DNA of 64,000 nucleotides from Alicyclobacillus fastidiosus (lineage in GTDB: Bacteria > Bacillota > Bacilli > Alicyclobacillales > Alicyclobacillaceae): positions 2,666,001 through 2,730,000 of the forward strand of contig NZ_CP104067.1 in assembly GCF_026651875.1 (NCBI RefSeq), written 5' to 3'. Under the pieces are notes generated by a model. It did not search any database and was not told where the DNA came from. It worked only from the letters and a program-made list of their open reading frames with translations. A program made the translations under genes and the position numbers. Below are positions 8,899-17,074 of this stretch, piece after piece. Numbering within the stretch: the first letter of the stretch is position 1; each line of letters opens with the position of its first letter.

Positions 8899-10184
8899 GT
8901 CACATGTTTATTGATCGCGCATCGATTTATGTAAAAGGTGGCGATGGGGGCAACGGGATTGTCTCCTATCGCCGGGAGAAGTACGTGCCCCTCGGTGGGC
9001 CGGCTGGTGGCGATGGCGGTGACGGCGCAGACGTCGTGTTTGTGGTTGACGAGGGATTGCGCACGCTTATCGACTTTCGCTATCAAAAGCACTTCAAGGC
9101 ACCCGCTGGCGAGCACGGGGGCACCAAGAACCGGCATGGCGCCAATGCGCAGGATATGATTGTGAAAGTTCCTCCAGGTACGCTTGTCCGTGATGCTAAG
9201 ACAGGCGCCTTTCTCGGCGACCTGACGGAGCACGGGGCTCGACTCGTCGTTGCCAGAGGTGGCCGAGGTGGCCGTGGGAACACGCGTTTTGCGACCGGTG
9301 TCAACAAAGCACCCGATATGGCCGAGCGCGGTGAACCTGGTGAGGAGCGAGAACTTGAATTGGAGTTGCGCGTACTGGCTGATGTCGGACTCGTCGGGTT
9401 CCCTTCCGTCGGCAAGTCGACGCTGTTGGCGGCGGTGACGCGGGCGCGTCCGAAAGTCGGATCGTATCACTTTACGACGTTGACGCCGCAACTCGGCGTA
9501 GTGGAGACGCCCGATGGCCGCGGTTTCGTCCTTGCCGATCTCCCAGGACTCATCGAAGGCGCACACGAGGGCCTCGGCTTGGGCCACGAGTTTCTTCGGC
9601 ACGTCGAACGCACCAAGGTCATCGTCCACGTCATCGACATGGCCGCTGTCGACGGCCGTGACCCAGTAGAGGATTTTCAGGTAATCGAGCACGAGCTCGA
9701 GGCATACGACGTGGCGTTGGCGGATCGACCGAGGGTTGTCGCGGCGAATAAGATGGATTTGCCGGATGCGAAAGAGGGACTGGCGCGATTTTGCGAGGCG
9801 TATCCAGAACTCGAAGTATTCCCCATCTCCGGCGCCACGCATCAGGGTTTGGAGGATTTACTGCGCAAACTGGCCGATATCCTGGACGAGATCCCGGCAC
9901 AAACACAGCCTGTGGTGGTGGATACGGATGAGCAGACGCACAAGGTCTACCGTCTCGAAACGGTCCAGCCGTTTACCATCCGCCGTCAGGGCGGTGAATT
10001 TATCGTTCAGAGCGATGAGTTGGAAAAGCTCGTGACCATGACGAACTTCCAGCAGTTTGACGCCGTCAAACGATTTCAGCGAATCCTCAAGCAACGTGGT
10101 GTTGACGATGCGCTGCGAAAGCGTGGCGCGAAAGATGGCGACAGCATCCGCATCGGCGATATGGTGTTTGACTTTGTGGAGTAA
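8895..10184 (+). CDS. obg: GTPase Obg/CgtA
   Basis: Obg is a ribosome-associated GTPase involved in 50S assembly and stress or sporulation control. The 429 residues contain the Gly-rich Obg fold (residues about 4-160), the G domain with P-loop GFPSVGKST, switch motif DLPGLIEG and NKMD, and a C-terminal OCT domain. The start is taken as GTG 8895, seven bases after GGAGG and overlapping spo0B. ATG 8904, three codons in, is an alternative that matches the Bacillus N-terminus better. Confidence 0.96.
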   Translation: MSHMFIDRASIYVKGGDGGNGIVSYRREKYVPLGGPAGGDGGDGADVVFVVDEGLRTLIDFRYQKHFKAPAGEHGGTKNRHGANAQDMIVKVPPGTLVRDAKTGAFLGDLTEHGARLVVARGGRGGRGNTRFATGVNKAPDMAERGEPGEERELELELRVLADVGLVGFPSVGKSTLLAAVTRARPKVGSYHFTTLTPQLGVVETPDGRGFVLADLPGLIEGAHEGLGLGHEFLRHVERTKVIVHVIDMAAVDGRDPVEDFQVIEHELEAYDVALADRPRVVAANKMDLPDAKEGLARFCEAYPELEVFPISGATHQGLEDLLRKLADILDEIPAQTQPVVVDTDEQTHKVYRLETVQPFTIRRQGGEFIVQSDELEKLVTMTNFQQFDAVKRFQRILKQRGVDDALRKRGAKDGDSIRIGDMVFDFVE

Positions 10185-10221
10185 GTCAACGTGTACGAAT
10201 CTTCTCTCATCGACGCTTGTT

Positions 10222-10572
10222 TTGCGACTCGCTGAACAGGCTGAGGCAGCCCTTCCGAACGAATGTGTCGGCTTTATCGTGCGGAAGGGGCCGCGCTGCT
10301 TCATCTTGCCCATACCGGCCATAGCGACGCAAAGTCGCGTCTACGTCCATCCGCAAGTCCTCCTCGACGCCGCGATGGCGCTGGACTGTGGTGGCGCCGA
10401 ACTGGTCGCCACGTATCACAGCCACCCGGATGGCACTGCGGCGCCTTCTTCGAACGACAACCTCTTTTCTGCGTGGTCTCGCACGCACGTCCTCCTCTAT
10501 CGATCCGCCGGCCACTGGGCCACACAGGTCTATGTTTGGTCTTCGCCGGACTGCAACACGTTTGACTCGTAA
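10222..10572 (+). CDS. JAMM/MPN+ domain metalloprotease-like protein
   Basis: A protein of about 116 residues with a JAMM-type metal site: Glu in the PNECVGFIV segment and HSHPDGTAAPSSNDN near residue 75. These match the ExnHxHx(10)D arrangement of Mov34/JAB1 proteases, of which bacterial members cut isopeptide or C-terminal peptides. The frame is open back into the end of obg, but no ATG or GTG with a ribosome site lies in the expected place. TTG 10222 is my best guess and translational coupling to obg is possible. The substrate is unknown and no ubiquitin-like or MoaD-like gene is adjacent. Confidence 0.6.
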   Translation: MRLAEQAEAALPNECVGFIVRKGPRCFILPIPAIATQSRVYVHPQVLLDAAMALDCGGAELVATYHSHPDGTAAPSSNDNLFSAWSRTHVLLYRSAGHWATQVYVWSSPDCNTFDS

Positions 10573-10684
10573 AAGAAATCGTTAGTTTGGATAACGCATA
10601 CAAAGTCTGATGTCGCAGTGTGTGCAGGGAACAGGCGATTGCGGGCCAAAGACGAACTGATCCATGCAAAGGGAGGCGATTTGC

Positions 10685-11656
10685 ATGGAGGGCTTCACGG
10701 CCGCCAGGGTACTTCAGCAGATCATAGACTGTGCAATCTCGTCGCGTGCGACGGACATTCATCTCACGTCGACGCACGCCGCGATGCGTGTTGACTTTCG
10801 GATTGATGGTGCGATTCGACCGTTCGTCCACTTAACCGAGCGCGGCGATGAACTCGTGCGCCGGATCAAGGCGCTCGGGCGAATGGATGTGACCAACGGA
10901 CAGGCCCCTCAGGAAGGTGTATTCACCTGGGAGATGGAGCACCACAAGGCGCGCTTGCGGGTATCTGCGGTGCCCGTGTACGCTGGAGAATCGGTCGTCC
11001 TTCGCGTCTTAAACCAGTTCACGCAACCGCTCGGAATTTTTGAACTCGGGATGACGCCGGCGCAGGTAGCGCGGTTGGTGGGCTTGCTTTCTGAACCGAG
11101 TGGACTCATTTTGGTAGCAGGCCGCACCGGATCTGGCAAAACCACGACGCTCTACGCGATGATGCACCATCTTGCGATGCGTGGGCTGCAGGTGTTTAGC
11201 CTGGAGGACCCTGTCGAAATGCCGATTCCCAACTGTCGGCAGCTCGAAGTGCGGGAGCGGTCGGGAATGACGTACGAACTCGGGTTGAAATCGCTGCTGC
11301 GACAGGACCCCGATGTGTTGATGATCGGAGAAATTCGAGATCCCATTACGGCGCGCATCGCTGTGCGGGCGGCCTTGACAGGGCGGCTCGTGTTGGCGAC
11401 GACGCATGCCGCGGACGCCAGCTCCTCACTCGACAGGTTACTGGACTTCGATGTGCCAAAGACACTTTTGGCCGGGGTTTTGCGGGCAGTCTTGGTTCAA
11501 CACGCGTCACTCCTACCACAGGCGGCTCATCAGTCCGCTTTCACCTTTGACGACCTTGTGGATTTAGAGTCGAGTGCGGGACGCGGTTTGGCGCGCACCT
11601 CTGGGGAGGGGCGTGTCACCACTGCGAACCTGGAATCGCGTGCTACAACTATCTAG
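10685..11656 (+). CDS. comGA: ComGA-type traffic ATPase (GspE/PilB family)
   Basis: This hexameric ATPase drives assembly of the competence pseudopilus. The 323-residue protein has Walker A (GRTGSGKTTT, near residue 150), the Asp box (SLEDPVEMP), Walker B (PDVLMIGEIRD) and the His box (TTHAAD). Start ATG 10685 follows GGGAGGCGA; the in-frame ATG at 10664 is less well placed. It heads a tightly packed run of comG-like genes ending at 14663. Confidence 0.92.
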   Translation: MEGFTAARVLQQIIDCAISSRATDIHLTSTHAAMRVDFRIDGAIRPFVHLTERGDELVRRIKALGRMDVTNGQAPQEGVFTWEMEHHKARLRVSAVPVYAGESVVLRVLNQFTQPLGIFELGMTPAQVARLVGLLSEPSGLILVAGRTGSGKTTTLYAMMHHLAMRGLQVFSLEDPVEMPIPNCRQLEVRERSGMTYELGLKSLLRQDPDVLMIGEIRDPITARIAVRAALTGRLVLATTHAADASSSLDRLLDFDVPKTLLAGVLRAVLVQHASLLPQAAHQSAFTFDDLVDLESSAGRGLARTSGEGRVTTANLESRATTI

Positions 11657-12677
11657 TTGGTGGCCAACCATTGGACGGGTTGCAAGCAATCGGCAAGCTT
11701 TTGTGGCATTCGCAGAGAACCTAGCGGAACTTCTGACGGCCGGTATCGACTTCGTTCAGGCAGTGGACATTCTGTCCCAACAGGGACCTTCGTTTCAACG
11801 TCGGTTATCGCGCACGGTATCCCATCACCTCGAACGCGGCTTTCCAGTTTCACAGTCGCTCCTGCCCCACATCGACGTCATCGCGGGAAATCTATTTGTT
11901 GTGTCGGAACGCGTTGGACAACTTCCGGGAGCACTTGCGGCGTACGTAATCCGCGAGCGCGCGCGCCGAGATTGGCGGCAGCATTTGACGAGGTCGCTCA
12001 TCTATCCGTTCCTCCTCATGTGTTCCTGCTTGATTTTGGCCACCTTTGTTCGCGTTGTGATTCAGCCTCAGCTCAGTTTGTTGGAAGCGAGTCTCGAGGA
12101 TTCAGGAGTCAGTCCGTCCGCTTTACCGGTGTGGTCGACTCTTTCACTGTGCGTGATCGTCGGCGTCCTCGGGCTGCCGGGTGCCTATTTCGTCCTTTAC
12201 CAAATGCGTCGCTGGGGCGGCTTCAAGGGGATTCGACTGCCGTTTGACGACCTCGTGAGGAACGTTCGCTCTGAGCGATTTGTCGACAGCTTGCACATTC
12301 AGTTGGCGTCCGGGGTTTCTCTCGTCGAAGCCCTGAGTGCGCTCTGCGGTGTTCAAAACAGCTGGCTCAAGAGAGATTGTCAAATCGTATTGCGCAATCT
12401 GCTCGCGGGGATAAGCCTCGCGAATTCGCTGCCGAATAGCTTGAGTCCCATCGTTCGCGAGGTGTTGTCGGTCAGTGAAGTGACGGGGGACTTGACGGCG
12501 GGACTTCGACGCGCGAGCGACTTGCTAAAGGGTCGAGTCACCCGGAAGTTACAGCGAGTGAGCACATGGCTTGAGCCGGTGACGATGTCCATCATGGGGC
12601 TCGTCGTGGGGACGACCATGTACAGCGTGTTTGGTCCCATGTATCACACGATTGCTACCGTTGGAACCCATGGATGA
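11613..12677 (+). CDS. comGB: ComGB-type pilus platform membrane protein (GspF/PilC family)
   Basis: The inner-membrane platform that works with ComGA. The 354-residue protein has the duplicated GspF domain, with the FAENLAELLTAGIDFVQAV and SLHIQLASGVSLVEAL repeats, and three hydrophobic helices (about residues 128-150, 178-200 and 322-345). The GTG start at 11613 follows GGGGAGGGG and lies 44 bases inside comGA in another frame, so the genes overlap. Confidence 0.9.
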   Translation: MSPLRTWNRVLQLSSWWPTIGRVASNRQAFVAFAENLAELLTAGIDFVQAVDILSQQGPSFQRRLSRTVSHHLERGFPVSQSLLPHIDVIAGNLFVVSERVGQLPGALAAYVIRERARRDWRQHLTRSLIYPFLLMCSCLILATFVRVVIQPQLSLLEASLEDSGVSPSALPVWSTLSLCVIVGVLGLPGAYFVLYQMRRWGGFKGIRLPFDDLVRNVRSERFVDSLHIQLASGVSLVEALSALCGVQNSWLKRDCQIVLRNLLAGISLANSLPNSLSPIVREVLSVSEVTGDLTAGLRRASDLLKGRVTRKLQRVSTWLEPVTMSIMGLVVGTTMYSVFGPMYHTIATVGTHG

Positions 12678-12704
12678 TGCTTTTGTGCCAAAGGAGTGTT
12701 AGCA

Positions 12705-13064
12705 ATGATTCAAGCGACGAAAAATTCGCGCGAACAGGCGTTTTCCTTGTTGGAGTTGATGGTGGCTGTATCCATCATCGCCATCATGCTTGGGCTCATC
12801 ACGCCTCACCTCATGGGCGCGTCAGCTCGGGCCACATCCACTGCGTGCGACGGGAACACCAAGACGATTTCGGCGGCACTTGCCGAGTATAATCTCCTGT
12901 ACCAAACCCTCCCATCCGGCGACTCTGCACAACAGCTGCAAACGCTCGTCTCGCATCAGTTGCTGTCGGATGAGGCCTTGTCTGGAAATTACGCCATCGA
13001 CGACGCAGACCCCATGCACATCGAAGTCACGTGTGATTCGCCTGGAGCCGCCAATGGCACGTGA
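12705..13064 (+). CDS. comGC: ComGC-type major pseudopilin
   Basis: Major subunit of the DNA-uptake pseudopilus. The 119-residue prepilin has a short basic leader and the class III cleavage and helix signature QAFSLLELMVAVSIIAIM, with Glu at position +5 of the mature protein. The residue before the cut is Ala, where Gly is the rule. A pair of cysteines follows. ATG 12705 has AAGGAG eight bases upstream. The prepilin peptidase ComC is not in the window. Confidence 0.85.
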   Translation: MIQATKNSREQAFSLLELMVAVSIIAIMLGLITPHLMGASARATSTACDGNTKTISAALAEYNLLYQTLPSGDSAQQLQTLVSHQLLSDEALSGNYAIDDADPMHIEVTCDSPGAANGT

Positions 13065-13539
13065 CGTCCATCGCTCACAGAGAGCCAAGGGGCGCCATCG
13101 CGCCGCCGCGTTCACGCTCATCGAGACGCTCATTGCAATCACTGTCACGGCAGTCGCATTTGCCATGGTGATACCCGTCGTGACGGAGATGAAGCGCGCT
13201 GGAGATCTGGACGCTTCGGCGCTCGCGTTGGTCTCTCGATTGCGAGAGGCCCAAACTATCGGAGCGACGTCGTCCCAAGCGGGGACACTTTGGCTTGATC
13301 CAGCCGATACCGTATACCACCTGACACAAGGCACGTCCACGATGGGTACGTACGCCTTTTCACCCGACGTACACTACGTGGACGGATATCTACAGCTGCC
13401 AAGCCGCCGCATTTCCTATGACAATCTCGGAGATGCAGAGGTATCGGGGCGAATCCGCTTGACCGACGGCGTTCTTGTACGGGTGATTTCGCTCTTCATG
13501 GGGACAGGCCTCCAACAAGCGAGTTGGGTGACGTCATGA
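13054..13539 (+). CDS. comGD: ComGD-type minor pseudopilin
   Basis: Minor prepilin of 161 residues. After a basic leader of 18 residues it shows AAFTLIETLIAITVTAVAFAMVIPVV, the prepilin helix with Glu+5. The C-terminal part is beta-rich and poorly conserved. It overlaps comGC by 11 bases. The open frame extends further upstream, but only as a shadow of comGC. Confidence 0.8.
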   Translation: MARDVHRSQRAKGRHRAAAFTLIETLIAITVTAVAFAMVIPVVTEMKRAGDLDASALALVSRLREAQTIGATSSQAGTLWLDPADTVYHLTQGTSTMGTYAFSPDVHYVDGYLQLPSRRISYDNLGDAEVSGRIRLTDGVLVRVISLFMGTGLQQASWVTS

Positions 13540-13862
13540 CGCTGTGGGAAGCTGTCGTCTCCATCGCCGTGTTCGTCGTCTATTTACCGTCCTTGTGCAT
13601 GGCGGAATGCAATACCTTAACGGCCCTACAGCAAATCAACTCAGAAGCGGGCGTTCGAGTCGTCGAGGTGAGTGTGATGGATGACGTTTTGATGAACGAA
13701 ACAGTGCCAAAGCAGATGTTTGAAGGGGGGATGTCGTATGTGGTGTCGACCAAAGGCGGTGTCGATCACGCGTGCCCAGGTACAGCCATCCAGGTATCAG
13801 GGTCTGGTTCAGTCGACGAGATCTTCGTTCCAGATTGCGACATGCGGCTTTTCACTGATTGA
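13536..13862 (+). CDS. ComGE-like minor pseudopilin, divergent
   Basis: A 108-residue protein whose first 25 residues form a hydrophobic helix (TLWEAVVSIAVFVVYLP), in the place where comGE is found in Bacillus. A Glu sits near the expected position, but the basic leader and cleavage site are not clear. The start ATG overlaps the comGD stop (ATGA). The last 125 bases are shared with the next gene in another frame, so one of the two N- or C-terminal ends may be mis-assigned. Confidence 0.55.
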   Translation: MTLWEAVVSIAVFVVYLPSLCMAECNTLTALQQINSEAGVRVVEVSVMDDVLMNETVPKQMFEGGMSYVVSTKGGVDHACPGTAIQVSGSGSVDEIFVPDCDMRLFTD

Positions 13863-14277
13863 GGTGTTCGTGGCTATCTCTATCACAACCGTCCTCGTCA
13901 CGGTAGGCGCCAACTGGCTCCTGGACACGTACCGTTACTATCATACGGCGTCAGAACAGTTGGAGGATGCAGCGATGCTCGGTGCGATTGTGCGCACCGT
14001 CGGACAGGACCTCCATTCCGCCGCGTCTGCGGCGTGTTCCCCACACAGTCTAGGGCTTACGCTACTGAGCGGTCAGCACTACGCATACTACGTCAACGGG
14101 CATCACCAATTGATTCGCACTCAAGCCGGGGGAGGGGATGCTGTGATCGGAGCGAATGTCCAATCGTTGGGTGTCGCTTGTAAGCAGGTGCGTCTCATCC
14201 ACCTGCTGGTAGAATTGGTGGACGGTCGGGCGGAATCGCTCGACGTGCGACTCGGGCCCCCTTCGATTGCACCATGA
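13738..14277 (+). CDS. ComGF-like minor pseudopilin
   Basis: The prepilin helix (CGFSLIEVFVAISITTVLVTVG) is clear, and the mature part of about 140 residues has the size of ComGF. ATG 13738 lies seven bases after a GGGGGG ribosome site, which would give an unusually long leader of about 42 residues and a 125-base overlap with the preceding gene. GTG 13759 is the only later in-frame alternative and has a weaker site. It overlaps the next gene by four bases. Confidence 0.7.
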   Translation: MWCRPKAVSITRAQVQPSRYQGLVQSTRSSFQIATCGFSLIEVFVAISITTVLVTVGANWLLDTYRYYHTASEQLEDAAMLGAIVRTVGQDLHSAASAACSPHSLGLTLLSGQHYAYYVNGHHQLIRTQAGGGDAVIGANVQSLGVACKQVRLIHLLVELVDGRAESLDVRLGPPSIAP

Positions 14278-14663
14278 ATAGAACCGCAGGTGTGGCACTC
14301 ATCAGTGTGTTATCCATTGTCCTCACGATGTCCGTACTGTTGTCGTCGCTCGTCCTTTCGTGCCGCATTGTCTGGAACATTCGAGACCGGGAACGCACGT
14401 TTGAACATTGTGCGGCCTACGCGACAGGGGTAGCGCGGACGATGTTACAAGCTCTGCAGGAGGGGAATGTGCTGCAATCCTCGCAAACATCGCAATTTGA
14501 CCAAGCACAGGTAAAGATATCGGCAGCGAATCACAGCGGGTTAACATTGGTGAAAGTGGAAGTGGAAATTGGCGACGTTTCCGATACGATTGGTTTCACA
14601 TATGATACAATCGCTCATAGATTACGGGCTTGGCAAGACAATGGACCAGGCATCGCGGAGTGA
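14274..14663 (+). CDS. ComGG-like pilin-assembly protein
   Basis: A 129-residue protein with an N-terminal hydrophobic helix (GVALISVLSIVLTMSVLLSSLVL) preceded by MNRTA and no Glu+5, followed by a soluble domain. This is the last gene of the comG-like operon, and its position and size suggest ComGG or a PilX/GspK-like tip component. It starts on ATGA with the previous gene, and its stop overlaps the aroK start. Confidence 0.6.
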   Translation: MNRTAGVALISVLSIVLTMSVLLSSLVLSCRIVWNIRDRERTFEHCAAYATGVARTMLQALQEGNVLQSSQTSQFDQAQVKISAANHSGLTLVKVEVEIGDVSDTIGFTYDTIAHRLRAWQDNGPGIAE

Positions 14664-15190
14664 TGATTGTCGTGCAACATCAAAGAATCGCCTTGGTAGG
14701 GTTCATGGCCAGTGGAAAGTCCACGGTCGGAAAATCGCTAGCCAATCACTTACAACGTCCATTTATCGATCTCGATAAACATATTGAATCCTCGACGGGC
14801 AAAACCATCCCAGATATTTTCAGTTCGCTGGGAGAAGAGGCGTTTCGCCAGCTGGAACGCAATGGGTTGACGAATGTCGTCCGCGGTGACGAGTCCATCG
14901 TCCTCGCGACTGGCGGTGGTGTCGTCACACAGGCGGCCAATCGAGATGTGCTCAAACGCGAGTGGACTTGTATCTATCTTCGCGCCCGACCGGAGACCAT
15001 TCGTCGACGGTTACAGCAAGACGGCGTGGTGCGTCCGCTTCTCGCGGTCGACAATCAGACGGAGGCGATTCGGTCGCTGATGGGCCTTAGAGAAACGTGG
15101 TACAACGAGGTGGCCGACTTTACCGTGGACGTCGATTCCTTAGAAATTCCTGCTGTGGTGAGTCAAGTCATCGATTGGTTGAACGATTGA
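14663..15190 (+). CDS. aroK: Shikimate kinase
   Basis: Phosphorylates shikimate in chorismate synthesis. The 175-residue protein has P-loop GFMASGKSTVGKSLA, the shikimate-binding DLDKHIE, ATGGGVV and the lid RPLL. ATG 14663 overlaps the comGG-like stop; GTG 14672 is an alternative with better spacing to GGAG. Its presence at the end of the com operon suggests co-transcription. Confidence 0.93.
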   Translation: MIVVQHQRIALVGFMASGKSTVGKSLANHLQRPFIDLDKHIESSTGKTIPDIFSSLGEEAFRQLERNGLTNVVRGDESIVLATGGGVVTQAANRDVLKREWTCIYLRARPETIRRRLQQDGVVRPLLAVDNQTEAIRSLMGLRETWYNEVADFTVDVDSLEIPAVVSQVIDWLND

Positions 15191-15204
15191 GCGAGGGGTA
15201 TCTT

Positions 15205-16134
15205 ATGCAGCACATTCAGCAGCTTTTCAGCAAGGCGTTGCAGGGGCACGATAAAGGGTACGACACGGCGTACTTTCGCAATCGAATTCCGGAGTTGAAT
15301 CAGTTCTCTGTGAGCGATGCCTTTATTGAGCGTTCGCGCGCTGCGCTTTTGGAGTACTTGCGACAGGCTGAGATCTGCAGCGGCTGTCAAGGGTTTCACG
15401 CATGTGGCAAACAAGGCGATATGCAAGGTTTTACGCAAGTATTGGAGCCGTATAAAGGGCAATTAAACGTGAGCGTCCAGCGCTGTCGTCCGTATGTGGA
15501 CTATCTGGCGAAGAAACGAGTAGACAGATATGCCTCCCTCGCCGGCATGATCGAATTGGATGAGAGCTTTCAGTTCGAGAACTATCCCCAGGAGCAATCT
15601 AAGAAGTACCCAAAATTGATGCGGTACGCAATGGAGTTTGCGATGGGGTTTCAGCCTGACGATAAAACACCGACGAGCAACGGGGTATATCTGTTTGGCC
15701 CGCCTGGTGTAGGGAAGACGCATCTGATGTTGGCGGTGTTTAACCGCCTTCGCGAACGCGGCGTGCCGTGTCTTGTCGTGCGGTCCGATTCGCTCTTTGA
15801 CCGCATGCGTCACTTGATTGCGGACAGTCAGGATTTGGAGCCGTTTCTCGACACGCTCTCGACCGTGCCGGTACTCGGTATCGACGAGTTTGCTCAGGAG
15901 CGCGCAAACGATTTTACGTTGGAGAAGTTGTTCCGCATTGTCAACCATCGTTTCCACGCCAACCTGCCGACGTGGTTTACCAGTAACTATGCTCCACCTG
16001 ATGCGTACCGCCGCCGAGGTGAGGACGTCAACGATTCGGTTTATCCACTGCGGTCACGGATTATGAAAATGTGCATGATGGCACACCTCGAGGGTCCGGA
16101 CGCGAGACAGCGACATCTGCGGTCGCTCACCTAG
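15205..16134 (+). CDS. DnaI/DnaC-like AAA+ helicase-loader ATPase
   Basis: The 309-residue protein resembles the replicative helicase loader DnaI. A Cys cluster near residue 55 (CSGCQGFHACGKQGDMQGF) matches the zinc-binding N-terminal domain. A AAA+ domain carries Walker A (FGPPGVGKTH), Walker B (VLGIDEFAQE) and sensor-like FTSNY. The usual dnaI lies beside dnaB/nrdR, so this copy downstream of aroK may be a paralogue or a relocated gene; the window cannot tell. The start at ATG 15205 has GCGAGGGG. It converges on yqhG with an 8-base overlap. Confidence 0.75.
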   Translation: MQHIQQLFSKALQGHDKGYDTAYFRNRIPELNQFSVSDAFIERSRAALLEYLRQAEICSGCQGFHACGKQGDMQGFTQVLEPYKGQLNVSVQRCRPYVDYLAKKRVDRYASLAGMIELDESFQFENYPQEQSKKYPKLMRYAMEFAMGFQPDDKTPTSNGVYLFGPPGVGKTHLMLAVFNRLRERGVPCLVVRSDSLFDRMRHLIADSQDLEPFLDTLSTVPVLGIDEFAQERANDFTLEKLFRIVNHRFHANLPTWFTSNYAPPDAYRRRGEDVNDSVYPLRSRIMKMCMMAHLEGPDARQRHLRSLT

Positions 16135-17008
16135 TGCGGATGCGTACAGGGAGTCCGACGAGTGCGGCTTGGGTAATCTGAACTTCTGTGCGAGGCGCAC
16201 TCTTGGTGACAAGGTGCGCTCGTTTGCGTTTGTGTTCCTGAATGAGCTCCTGCTGCGTCGCCTCGTCGTGATCGGGTAGGATGCTTTTGTAGTAGGTATC
16301 CAATTGTGACAGGTCGTCTTCTAGGCGTTGTACTGCTTCTTCTGCCCAGTCGACCGGAAGGGTATCGATGTGTTGGCGGATGCACGATTTTGCGAACGCC
16401 ATCCCGTCCGCTACGCTTAGCGACGCGTCTTTTAAAATGGCTTCTGGACGTACCGTCTTCATTGCGATGCCCGCAATTTTGTCGTAAAACCCGAATACCG
16501 GTTGGCGGTTGGCGAGACACACTCCGATAGACATCCACTTCTCTTCGACGGAATCTGTGACGAACTGAATCAATAGATTGAGCACGAGCCAAGGGACTAG
16601 AACGCCGGATGGCGACGTCTGCATGGGCTGTACGCACGCGAACTGGCCTCGGTTCATGGCGCTATCCACAATTTTGTTCATACGAAAACAGCCGAGCGTG
16701 ATGAGCTCCGTCGTGGGCGCCTTCGCAAACATTCGCTCGTACGGATTCTGCGGGGGGTTCTTCTCTAGGTGCAGTTGGTGTTCGGCCGCAAGGCGGGCGT
16801 CCTCACGTCGTTTGGCCTCTTCGGTAAAGGACAGCCGAAGCGTGGTAGGCTCTATTTTTTGATGGGTCTTCTCGGCCCACAGCCAAAAAAACGGCCGGTC
16901 CGTCAATTCCTTATCGACGTCCAGTGGGAGTCGAACCTCGCGGTATCCGTCTGCAAGGTACACGACTTGCGCGCCGACCGCATCGAAATAGGTTTCACAG
17001 AACGCCAT
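16127..17008 (-). CDS. yqhG: YqhG family protein
   Basis: 293-residue protein of unknown function. The N-terminal stretch (YREVRLPLDVDKELTDRPFFW) and the pairing with the SNF2-like yqhH gene just ahead of gcvT match the B. subtilis yqhG-yqhH-gcvT neighbourhood. The C-terminal region is helical and charged. The start is placed at the ATG preceded by AAGGAGAG, 21 codons inside the longest open frame. I see no catalytic motif. Confidence 0.85.
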   Translation of the reverse strand: MAFCETYFDAVGAQVVYLADGYREVRLPLDVDKELTDRPFFWLWAEKTHQKIEPTTLRLSFTEEAKRREDARLAAEHQLHLEKNPPQNPYERMFAKAPTTELITLGCFRMNKIVDSAMNRGQFACVQPMQTSPSGVLVPWLVLNLLIQFVTDSVEEKWMSIGVCLANRQPVFGFYDKIAGIAMKTVRPEAILKDASLSVADGMAFAKSCIRQHIDTLPVDWAEEAVQRLEDDLSQLDTYYKSILPDHDEATQQELIQEHKRKRAHLVTKSAPRTEVQITQAALVGLPVRIRTR

Positions 17009-17074
17009 GCGCTCTCCTTGTTCACGCAATGGGACACTCGTTGGCACGGAATGACCTCCTACACGGCACAAAGT

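Noticed and set aside
8499-9842. 447-residue minus-strand frame over spo0B/obg
   Set aside because: A shadow of two clear plus-strand genes in high-GC sequence.
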